Shown: positions 24,492-32,789 of the stretch, one piece after another | Layout: the number at the start of each line of letters is the position of its first letter | Position numbering within the stretch: the stretch's first letter is position 1 | Assembly: GCA_026394505.1 (NCBI GenBank) | Contig: JAPKYC010000177.1 | Span: 1-35,088 of the forward strand | Direction: 5' to 3' | Length of the DNA: 35,088 bases | Source of the DNA: Methanothrix sp. | GTDB taxonomy: Archaea > Halobacteriota > Methanosarcinia > Methanotrichales > Methanotrichaceae | The notes under the pieces: model-generated | Told to the model about the DNA's origin: nothing | Database searches by the model: none | What the model saw: the letters and a program-made list of their open reading frames with translations, nothing else | Program-made: the position numbers and the translations under genes

Positions 24492-27400
24492 CAGCTAATC
24501 ACCTCACCGGCAGCCGTTTTGATATCAAACTCAAAATTTCGTATAACGGGCAGGTCTCTCCAGATGATCAGCACCTCGCCGCTTCCTGCCAAATAATTCT
24601 GAGGTTTGCCAATATTCCTCCAATGCACTTTATCTTCTGAACCCAATAGGTCAACAGTAAGGTTGATGGACCCGTTGATCTTGCCGAAATAGTTATACTT
24701 GCCTCTACTCGTCGAATTGAAATTCAAATCCTTATAGATAGCCACGATCTCAGGTCCATTAAACGGAGCGCTATCTAATCCGTTGATGATGAATTTGAAC
24801 TCTGCTGTTCCCAGGAACTCTGTATTGTAGAAGGGCTTGACATCCCAACTTAAATTGCCTTGGGCCGGATCATACTGTTGCTTTTGGCCCGCTCCCTCCC
24901 AGGAACGACCGGGGGCCTTGACGGAAAGCTCTACCCAAGGCCTCTCCTCTAAGCTCAAATTATTGAAATGGGCCGTGTAGACGAAAGCATATAACTCATT
25001 TGGATCCTGCCAAGCCTGCAGTACACCTCTTCTCGGGCTAACATTGCCGATTACATCTAGATGTGATTTTGACGTAGTGCTTGAGCCATTAATTCCGTTG
25101 GAATTCGGTCCACTTTCCCCTGTTTTGACTCCGCTGATGAACGGTCCATAATATTCATCTGATTTAAAAGTCTTCCCTTCGAAGCGGGCAACAAAGTGGT
25201 ATCTAGCATTCTTTCCTTCTGCCTCGGCGCATTTATATTTGAAAGGCTTGGCCGTGAGATTGACCCGGCTCTCACCAGGCGCAGCCGTGCCAGAAGCTCG
25301 CTCTACCCACTCAATGTCAATGTCGCAGGGATTATAGACCTCCAATGCGACCTTCGTCTCGACGCTGGAGTTTACCTGCACAGAGTAGGTAAAGGTATCA
25401 TTCCATTTGCCTTTATCAGGCGCCACAGTCGCATCGGCAAAGTTGATTGATATTGCTTTGACGTCAATCGACTTTTCTGCCAGCGAGAACTCTGCGGCAA
25501 GGCTGGGGTGCTTGTAGCTGATAGTGTAATTGAAACTCTTGTCGATATCTGCCTCATCGAAGGGCAGGCTCCAATCGTAACGATATAGATTGCCGCCCAG
25601 GATAACTCCCTGGCTTGTCTCATCTATGTTCTTTTCCGGCACCTTCAGATGGAGAGTTGCCTGGCCCGGGCCCTGGTCGGCTCCATATTCCACCACAGCC
25701 TGAATGCTGCTGGATGATTCGCTGCCTTCGGAGACATAGACCACCATGGGATCGCTCTCCGGGGAGAGGGAGATCAGTGTTGGTTTTGCTCCCAGGATGG
25801 TCGGACCCCTGTAGGCCTGGGATGATGCAATCTCTTCCCCGGCAAAGATGGCCATAAACTGGTACTTTGCCCCTTGTTGTGCCATCTCCTGGCATTCATT
25901 GGCAAAGGGTCGCAGCGTCCAGTTGATGGACGTATTTGCTCCAATTGCGGCCTCCTTCGTCTCTTTCTTTATCCATGCAAACCTGCATGGATCGAAGATC
26001 TGAAGTTGAACCTTGAGTGGAACGGTGGTGTCCATCTTAAGCGAATATGTGTAGCTGTCATTCCACTGTCCGGCAGGCAAAGAGACGTCTCCTTTCAAGA
26101 ACTGCACGGAGACGGGAGATACATGTATGGTCTTTTTCTCCACGAAGTCGTACCTGCCCCCTTCCAGTTGATCCTGGAGGAAGGATAGGGACAGAGTGTA
26201 ATTATTATTGACGTGGCTTTCATTGAATGTGACCGGCCACTTGTACCGGTACTTGTTGCCTCCCAGAGGAGTTCCCTTCTCTGAGGATTTGAAATCCATA
26301 GAGGGGCCGGTCAGCCTGACTTCAAGATCTCCTGGACCCTTGCTAAACGTAACTGTAGCTGCCATGTCCTGAGGAGAGTCCTCGCCTGAGGAGATGTAAA
26401 CGTTAGCAGGATATAAAAGATCGCCGAGCTTGGGAACCTCTTCTATAACAATAAAGGTTACATTGGCGCTCTTTGCCGAGAAGCCCCATTTATCATTCTT
26501 ATATTCGAATCTGCCCGTAAATGGCGCTATTTTGCTCAATTCTACATCGCTGCGGTTGAAGAGAGCCGGATCGTTCTCATTTGTCCACCTGAATACAAGC
26601 TTCTCTCCGCTGATCTCCGGATCGGATGAGGTGTAAGCGATCTCGCCCTTCTGGGGCTGGCTTATTATGAGCCGTCCCTCCGCATTGCTTCCTTCCATCC
26701 TGGCAGAGGCATCCCGGACGGTGGCCAGAATGGTGAAGTTGGTATAATCAAGTTTTTTGTCAATCTTCGGGCTCTCTGCGGCGGGAGTATAGGGGAGAAG
26801 GGTAATGTTGTAAGGCCCAAAGGTGAGAGGACTCATCTTGAGGTTGTTATAGACCAGCTTGAAAGTGAAATTTCCTCCGTTTCTGTAAGTGGAGAGGGGC
26901 TCATTGAGAGTACAGGTGTAGATGCTCTTTCCAGAGGAGCGGCAATTGACGTCATCCGAATTCCAGGTCCTGGATTCACTGGTTCCCAGAGGGCCTGTGA
27001 TCACCAGAAGGCATGTCGGCTTGGGGTCCAGCCCGTCCTGGTCCTTGAAACCGACTGAGGCGGAGATTCCTTGGAAGAAATAGGGAGTCGCCTTGAAATT
27101 GATTCCCGTTAATTCGGGCTGATGGACGATGGGGCCTGGCAATTTTCCTGTAGTATCCCGAGGGCCGCCTACATTAAGAGAGAACGCAAATGTGGCATTG
27201 TCGGTTTCTTCTATGCCGAATCTATTCTTGAAGTTATAGGGTCCGAAGACAAAAGACAATTTTCCCTGTTGGGTTATTGTTTCAGTGTGTATCTGTTTAT
27301 TATTATAGATAACCAGCGTTAGCTGAAATTTAGTCACTGCGACGGCCCCCGATTTGGCCGCGACTTCAGGACTGAGTGCTACATCTGCAGAGTAGGTGAA

Positions 27401-27655
27401 ATCCTCATAACCATATTCAGGAGTAACTACTGCATTTGCGATTTGATAGTACTGGTCCGCTGCACATGTTGGGACAAGGCATAAAGCAGAAATTATGCTT
27501 ACTAATAATAGCAATAGTGTGAGATTTAGTCTCTCTTTTGCTGCATTCTTGCATAGTGATAAACATAGATCCAATCCTTTGGCAACCAAATCTGCTTTAA
27601 TTCCATTCAAATGCTTCAGCCCCCATGAAATCAAGATGTACTTTACCCCTATCAC
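24491..27655 (-). CDS. Large exported protein with tandem Ig-like repeats (1054 aa)
   Basis: Internal signal-like LTLLLLLVSIISALCLVPTCAADQ; repeated modules (WNDTFTYS/WNDSYTYS, LGGNLYRYDW/LGGNKYRYKW, YNPC/FDPC). Exact start uncertain. Confidence 0.8.
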   Translation of the reverse strand: MIGVKYILISWGLKHLNGIKADLVAKGLDLCLSLCKNAAKERLNLTLLLLLVSIISALCLVPTCAADQYYQIANAVVTPEYGYEDFTYSADVALSPEVAAKSGAVAVTKFQLTLVIYNNKQIHTETITQQGKLSFVFGPYNFKNRFGIEETDNATFAFSLNVGGPRDTTGKLPGPIVHQPELTGINFKATPYFFQGISASVGFKDQDGLDPKPTCLLVITGPLGTSESRTWNSDDVNCRSSGKSIYTCTLNEPLSTYRNGGNFTFKLVYNNLKMSPLTFGPYNITLLPYTPAAESPKIDKKLDYTNFTILATVRDASARMEGSNAEGRLIISQPQKGEIAYTSSDPEISGEKLVFRWTNENDPALFNRSDVELSKIAPFTGRFEYKNDKWGFSAKSANVTFIVIEEVPKLGDLLYPANVYISSGEDSPQDMAATVTFSKGPGDLEVRLTGPSMDFKSSEKGTPLGGNKYRYKWPVTFNESHVNNNYTLSLSFLQDQLEGGRYDFVEKKTIHVSPVSVQFLKGDVSLPAGQWNDSYTYSLKMDTTVPLKVQLQIFDPCRFAWIKKETKEAAIGANTSINWTLRPFANECQEMAQQGAKYQFMAIFAGEEIASSQAYRGPTILGAKPTLISLSPESDPMVVYVSEGSESSSSIQAVVEYGADQGPGQATLHLKVPEKNIDETSQGVILGGNLYRYDWSLPFDEADIDKSFNYTISYKHPSLAAEFSLAEKSIDVKAISINFADATVAPDKGKWNDTFTYSVQVNSSVETKVALEVYNPCDIDIEWVERASGTAAPGESRVNLTAKPFKYKCAEAEGKNARYHFVARFEGKTFKSDEYYGPFISGVKTGESGPNSNGINGSSTTSKSHLDVIGNVSPRRGVLQAWQDPNELYAFVYTAHFNNLSLEERPWVELSVKAPGRSWEGAGQKQQYDPAQGNLSWDVKPFYNTEFLGTAEFKFIINGLDSAPFNGPEIVAIYKDLNFNSTSRGKYNYFGKINGSINLTVDLLGSEDKVHWRNIGKPQNYLAGSGEVLIIWRDLPVIRNFEFDIKTAAGEVIS
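25128..26440 (-). repeat. Two tandem, diverged protein-coding repeat units (~660 nt each)
   Basis: GQWNDSYTYSLKMDTTVPLKVQLQIFDPC at ~26.05 kb versus GKWNDTFTYSVQVNSSVETKVALEVYNPC at ~25.4 kb; LGGNKYRYKWPVTF versus LGGNLYRYDWSLPF at the same spacing. Confidence 0.75.
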
Positions 27656-27972
27656 ACATATTAAGGCTTTTTGCCTCAGTCTACCTGTCTAAATTCTCTG
27701 AGAGCTTACTGCTCAATTGCAGTCAATTCGAGAGAGCATCACGCCAGGCAATTTTGCGCGACTCCAGCACAGACTCAAACGTAGATGAAATTATTTCTAT
27801 CTGGAGTACCAGCGCTCCGCCTCCTCCGGGGGCAGATCGTAGATCACCACGCCCTTTTCGGCCAACTGGTCGATCATCCTGGTGCAGTCGCTCTCGTTTA
27901 AACGGCAAAAGCAAGACTTATCGTGTTCGCCCCCATGAAATAGCGATGAGCCAAAAAAATATTTTGGGTCTA

Positions 27973-28157
27973 CTTCCTCGCCGACATCTCCAGCACCTTA
28001 GCAGCCTGCGCCCCTGCCTCCAGAATATCGAGGTTCTTGGCGATGAGCCTGGGTTTCTTGGCAAAGGTCACACGAAAGGCGTTCCCATAGGCTTCGCGGG
28101 GCAGGCCCAGCTTTCCTGCCTGCATCAAGGCCCCGAACATGGCTATGTTCGCGGCCT
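27973..28157 (-). pseudogene. Truncated duplicate of the C terminus of the 2-oxoacid:ferredoxin oxidoreductase gamma domain
   Basis: Encodes [61 protein letters not shown], closely matching the tail of the protein at 30296-31741 ([61 protein letters not shown]), with evident nucleotide identity. Confidence 0.92.
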
Positions 28158-28172
28158 ATGGCACGCACTTCT

Positions 28173-28433
28173 CTACTTATACGATTTATACCAGCGCTCG
28201 TACTCCTTGTGATTGGCGAAGCAGTGCAGGACGCAAATCAGATCTCCTTTGATATCGTAGACTATTCTCGCCTGCTTGGTCACCTTTTCTACGTGGCAGG
28301 GTATGCCGTACTTCATATGCTTGCGATGGGATCCCCTTTGCATCTTCTCAAGGTGCTCGATGAATTGATATTTCAGCTCCTGCTCCAGATCCTCCATCTC
28401 CCTTTTGGCGGAGTCTGAAAAGATAATCTCCAT
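28173..28433 (-). CDS. RelE/ParE-family toxin
   Basis: 86 aa; EIIFSDSAKREMEDLEQELKYQFIEHLEKM...KYGIPCHVEKVTKQARIVYDIKGDLICVLHCFANHKEYERWYKSYK. Confidence 0.85.
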   Translation of the reverse strand: MEIIFSDSAKREMEDLEQELKYQFIEHLEKMQRGSHRKHMKYGIPCHVEKVTKQARIVYDIKGDLICVLHCFANHKEYERWYKSYK

Positions 28434-28443
28434 AGCCGCAGTG

Positions 28444-28680
28444 CTACCTCTTGACGATCTTCTTTATGTCCTCGAAAGAATAGGTTTTGCTCTTTTTGGC
28501 CTCGATATCTTCCATCTCTATCTCGACCGCTTTGTGCACCAGGGCCAGTTCTTCCTCCTCGATCATCCGCTCGTAGGCAAGGATGGCCTGGCGTATGACC
28601 TCAGTTTGGCTTCCAGCATAGCCCTTCTCAATGATGCTCTTTATGGCGGCCTCATACGGCGCGCCCAGATTGATGTTCAT
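28444..28680 (-). CDS. Cognate ribbon-helix-helix-type antitoxin
   Basis: 78 aa directly upstream of the toxin; NINLGAPYEAAIKSIIEKGYAGSQTEVIRQAILAYERMIEEEE, RHH-like. Confidence 0.8.
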   Translation of the reverse strand: MNINLGAPYEAAIKSIIEKGYAGSQTEVIRQAILAYERMIEEEELALVHKAVEIEMEDIEAKKSKTYSFEDIKKIVKR

Positions 28681-28727
28681 GGCCCATCACTCAATGTACG
28701 TTTAATGGGCATTAAGGCATAAAAGCA

Positions 28728-29003
28728 TTGTTCATCGACAATAACCTTAACTTCAGCTTCAAAGACCGCCGAGGTTCCTGTCGCGCTTGGGCATGGTGGG
28801 CGAGATCATCGCGACGCCTGGTCTACTGGGATGACAGCGTCAGCCTGATCCTAGATGGAGGTGTGGCTTTTGCTGGCAACTTGTCCGGTCGGGCCTGGGG
28901 AGCAGACCCGATGCATCAGGTCGAAATAAGCTGGCAGAGGATACGAGCCATGAATGTGGAGAAAATTTATCCGGGGCACGGGACGGTGAGGAGATTGGAA
29001 TAA
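28728..29003 (+). pseudogene. Metallo-beta-lactamase-fold hydrolase fragment (5' truncated, frameshifted)
   Basis: GEIIATPG in one frame, continuing in another as DDSVSLILDGGVAFAGNLSGRAWGADPMHQVEISWQRIRAMNVEKIYPGHGTV; metal-binding N-terminal half absent. Confidence 0.75.
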
Positions 29004-29171
29004 TACGACCATCCGTGGAGCTGGGCATCCAGGATCGTGCTTGATGTCTATTGTTTGATTATTGCGGCTTATTGGAGTTCAAGGATATCTCCACAATGAG
29101 CAGACCGAACTTGGCCATCAAAATCTTTAATGCTGAATATCTAAGAGGTTGTCACTAAGGCGGGAGGAGAG

Positions 29172-30221
29172 ATTACGTTATATAAGGTTGATATCGCTGG
29201 AAAGCAACTTAATAAGCTTGATTCCAAAAATTTTGCTGATCTAGGCATTAGAGAGCGATTTGATATCGAGAAATGGATTGAAAGATCGCCGGATGTTTTA
29301 GGTGAAGATCTTCTGGTGATTCAAAAAGAACTTCCTCTTCCATCAGGGATTCGACTTGATCTCTTAGCGATAGATGGTGAGGCAAATTTGGTTGTGATTG
29401 AACTTAAGCGTGATAAATCTGGCAATGACGCTGAATTGCAGGCGATTAAATATGCCTCTTATTGCTCTGCCTTCCATTCCGATGAAATTTTTTCGTATTA
29501 TGCTCTCTACCTTAAATCGAATGTCGATGAGGCCAAACGGAAAATAAGAGAGTTTATCGACGATGAATTGGATGACGAAGAATTAGAGGACAGCTTGAAT
29601 CGGGATCAGCGCATTATTCTTGTTGCTGGTGAATTCAACTCTGACGTAATTTCCGCTGTATTATGGCTTCTTTCTCATGAAATAGAAATTAAATGTATAC
29701 GATTAGAGACATATATAGATAGTAATGGTAGCTTATTTATAAACCCTGATGTAATACTCCCCTTACCAGAAGCTGAAGACATTTTAAAACGCAAACAAAT
29801 AAAAGAAAAAGAATCGAGGCCACCAATAATCACTTATGACGATAAAGGTACCTTTAATTTGTCCGATTTGGAGGAAAGACTTAGAACTACTCTAAATCGA
29901 CCAAGTAAACTAACACCAAGATTGATTAATCTCTTAGAGATTCTGCTATCTGAAGACAGGGTATTTCGCAGGGAAGAGGTTTTGCGGATGTTATTTGAAA
30001 AGAAAGTCGGCTCTGACGTAGGACAAACGGGAAGATATCTTAGTGGTCTTTCCCAATTCTTAACAAAGAAGAGAAATTCACATTTGCGCCAAATAATTGA
30101 GTATACGACGACAGGGGGACCAGGAGGGTTGAAAGATAACTATAAAATTACATCAGAATATAGGGAATTAATAAAATCCCTTGTTGATCAGTTGAACAAA
30201 GGCAAACCCACATGTGAATAG
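29172..30221 (+). CDS. Putative PD-(D/E)XK (NucS/DUF91-like) nuclease-domain protein; canonical start lacking
   Basis: GIRLDLLAIDGEANLVVIELKRDKSGNDAELQAIKYASYCS (D...ExK core). Frame open from 29172 (ITLYKVDIAGKQLNKLDSKNFADLGIRERFDIEKWIERSPDVLGEDLLV...); first ATG/GTG/TTG in frame is GTG at 29316. Confidence 0.75.
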   Translation: MTLYKVDIAGKQLNKLDSKNFADLGIRERFDIEKWIERSPDVLGEDLLVIQKELPLPSGIRLDLLAIDGEANLVVIELKRDKSGNDAELQAIKYASYCSAFHSDEIFSYYALYLKSNVDEAKRKIREFIDDELDDEELEDSLNRDQRIILVAGEFNSDVISAVLWLLSHEIEIKCIRLETYIDSNGSLFINPDVILPLPEAEDILKRKQIKEKESRPPIITYDDKGTFNLSDLEERLRTTLNRPSKLTPRLINLLEILLSEDRVFRREEVLRMLFEKKVGSDVGQTGRYLSGLSQFLTKKRNSHLRQIIEYTTTGGPGGLKDNYKITSEYRELIKSLVDQLNKGKPTCE

Positions 30222-30295
30222 CTATAGATGGATCAAGAGACATATTCCTAAAAATGATAAATGAGTCCCCTCTTCTCCCGAGTGGACCCCAATCC

Positions 30296-31741
30296 TCACT
30301 TCCTCGCCACCATCTCCAGAACCATAGCCGCCTGCGCCCCTGCCTCCAGAATCTCCAGGTTCTTGGTTATGAGCTTGGGCTTCTTGGCAAAGGTCACACG
30401 GAAGGCGTCCCCATAAGCCTCCCTGGGCAGGCCCAGCTTTCCTGCCTGAATCAGGGCCCCGAACATGGCCGTGTTGGCCGCCTGGGTTACCCCCTGCTCC
30501 GTAGCGATCTTTGTTGCCGGGACGGATATGGCTTTGACGCCCTCCGCTGCCTGGAACTGTCCGGCTAAAGAGTCGTAGATAATCAAGCCGCCCTTCTTGA
30601 CAAAGGGCGCGAACTTCTCCAGAGACGGCCGATTGAAGGCCACCAGCACATCGGGATGATCCACCACCGGCGAGCTGATGGGCAGGCCGGAAATGATCAC
30701 GGAGCAGTTCGAGGTTCCGCCTCTCTGCTCCGGCCCGTAGTCCGGATAGTAAGACACATAGCGCCCGCTGCCGAAGCCCGCCTGGGCCAGGGCCAGGCCC
30801 ATGCTCAGCACTCCCTGCCCTCCGAAGCCGGCGATCTTCACGCCCCTGGCCGCAAACTCCGGGTCCTCCTGGAACTGCACGCAAACCCCGCCCTCACAGC
30901 CGAAGATCTTATCCAGGGATTCCCGGGAAAAGTCGCTCTTTGGCCTGGTAATGGCCTCTGCTTCCCCGGATCTGTCCCGGAATCTCTTTAAAGGAAACTC
31001 CTTTTCCATCTGCTCATTGATGAACCTGGTAATGCCATGCACATCCATCCTCAGGATGGTAGGACAGGGGGAGAGCAACTCCACGAAGGCGTAGCCTTTT
31101 TTGTCCCTCTGAATCTCCAGAGCCTTCTTGACCGCTCGTCGCGCTTTTCTGATATGCTCGATGTCTGAAAGCGATGCCCGCTCGATGAATACCGGCGCTT
31201 TTAGCGTATCCAACAGCTCGCAGATGTGAATGGGATAACCCTGCTCCTGCGCATCACGCCCGTTGGGAGTGGTGGCCGTGACCTCTCCAATCAAGGTGGT
31301 GGGCGCCATCTGCCCTCCCGTCATGCCGTAGACGCTGTTGTTGACGAAAAATACCGCCAGCTTCTCGCCCCGGTTGGCAGCCTGAATGGTCTCGTTCAGG
31401 CCGATGGACCCCAGATCGCCGTCTCCCTGATAGGAGATGACGACGGCATTGTCCTCGGCCCGGGATATGCCTGTGGCGACAGCCGGAGCCCGACCATGAG
31501 CGGCCTGCACATGGCCGCAGTCCAGATAATAGTAGGCGAAGACGGCGCAGCCCACAGGACTGATCACGACGCACCGATCCTGGATACCCAGGTCAGCAAC
31601 GGCCTCGCCGATGAGCTTATGCAAAATGCCGTGGCCGCAGCCGGGACAGTAATGGGTGGCAGTAGGAGCACCTCCGCCTTTTCTGGGAAACTCTGCATAT
31701 ATGCCGGGATGCCCCCCGATAACCTTTTCTTTTGCCGCCAT
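30296..31741 (-). CDS. 2-oxoacid:ferredoxin oxidoreductase (VOR/KOR-like), fused beta (TPP) and gamma subunits
   Basis: [69 protein letters not shown] (TPP) followed by [22 protein letters not shown]...[21 protein letters not shown] (gamma). Start at internal ATG 31741. Confidence 0.94.
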   Translation of the reverse strand: MAAKEKVIGGHPGIYAEFPRKGGGAPTATHYCPGCGHGILHKLIGEAVADLGIQDRCVVISPVGCAVFAYYYLDCGHVQAAHGRAPAVATGISRAEDNAVVISYQGDGDLGSIGLNETIQAANRGEKLAVFFVNNSVYGMTGGQMAPTTLIGEVTATTPNGRDAQEQGYPIHICELLDTLKAPVFIERASLSDIEHIRKARRAVKKALEIQRDKKGYAFVELLSPCPTILRMDVHGITRFINEQMEKEFPLKRFRDRSGEAEAITRPKSDFSRESLDKIFGCEGGVCVQFQEDPEFAARGVKIAGFGGQGVLSMGLALAQAGFGSGRYVSYYPDYGPEQRGGTSNCSVIISGLPISSPVVDHPDVLVAFNRPSLEKFAPFVKKGGLIIYDSLAGQFQAAEGVKAISVPATKIATEQGVTQAANTAMFGALIQAGKLGLPREAYGDAFRVTFAKKPKLITKNLEILEAGAQAAMVLEMVARK

Positions 31742-31742
31742 T

Positions 31743-32786
31743 TTAGGCCACCTCCCTGATCTTCTCCAAGATTGCATCCAGCCGGATCAAATTTCCTCCG
31801 TAGCGGCAGACCAGCTCTACCGACCGGCCTCCACTGGCCAGGCGAATGTCTTCACGCATCTGTCCGTTGCTCATCTCCACGGAGATAAACTTGCAGCCCC
31901 TTTCCGCCAGAAGGCGCACAGCCTTTTCCGGGAAGGGGAAGAGGGTGATGGGCCGGAAGAGACCGGCCTTGATGCCCTCCTTTCGGGCGGCATCCACCGC
32001 AGACCTCGCGATTCTGCTGCTGATGCCGTAGGAGACCAGCACAACGCCGGCGTCCTCCAGCCGATAGCCTTCCCATGCCGCTTCGCTGCTCTTTATGCGC
32101 TCGTATTTTTCCTGCAGCAAGCAATTATGCCTCTCCAAATCATCGAAGTTGAGCATAATTGAGGTTATCAGATTTCCTCTGGTCTCGGCCCGACCGGCCA
32201 CCGCCCAGGTGGTGTCGATGCTGGGCAGGGGCGCCTCTTTCGGGAACTCCAGGGGCTCAACCATATGCCCCAGCACACCGTCCGCCAAAATCAGCACGGG
32301 ATTCCTGTACTTGAAGGCCAGAGCGAAACCCTTGCTGGCATTGTCGCACATCTCCTGCACGCTTGCCGGTGCCAGAACGATGTTGTGATAGCAGCCATGC
32401 CCTCCCCCCTTGCAGGCCTGATTGTAGTCCGACTGCTCCGGCCCGATGTTGCCCAGGCCCGGCCCCGCCCGGCAGATATCAACAATAACGCAGGGAAGCT
32501 CAGCTCCTGCAAGGTATGTTATCCCCTCCTGCTTCAGGCTCATGCCGGGGCCGGAAGAGGCCGCCAGCACGCGGTGTCCTGCGGCTGCCGCCCCGTAGAC
32601 CATGTTGATTGCCGCCTCTTCCGATTCGGCCTGAACGAACTTGCGGCCAACCAGGGGGAAAATGCGAGAGGCTTCGTGCAATATCTCGCTGGCGGGAGTG
32701 ATGGGGTAGCCAAAGAAGCAGTCACAGCCTGCATAAAGAGCTCCCACGATCACGGCGCTGTTTCCGTCAATTAACTGAGACGCCAT
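31743..32786 (-). CDS. 2-oxoacid:ferredoxin oxidoreductase alpha subunit (VorB/KorA-like)
   Basis: [84 protein letters not shown]. Confidence 0.94.
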   Translation of the reverse strand: MASQLIDGNSAVIVGALYAGCDCFFGYPITPASEILHEASRIFPLVGRKFVQAESEEAAINMVYGAAAAGHRVLAASSGPGMSLKQEGITYLAGAELPCVIVDICRAGPGLGNIGPEQSDYNQACKGGGHGCYHNIVLAPASVQEMCDNASKGFALAFKYRNPVLILADGVLGHMVEPLEFPKEAPLPSIDTTWAVAGRAETRGNLITSIMLNFDDLERHNCLLQEKYERIKSSEAAWEGYRLEDAGVVLVSYGISSRIARSAVDAARKEGIKAGLFRPITLFPFPEKAVRLLAERGCKFISVEMSNGQMREDIRLASGGRSVELVCRYGGNLIRLDAILEKIREVA

Positions 32787-32789
32787 TCT

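Noticed and set aside
27625-28212. 195-aa plus-strand ORF
   Set aside because: Runs antisense through the duplicated gamma tail and the Cys-rich fragment; no protein-like features.
30222-30884. 220-aa minus-strand ORF
   Set aside because: Out-of-frame shadow of the oxidoreductase beta-gamma gene, Gly/Arg-rich composition.
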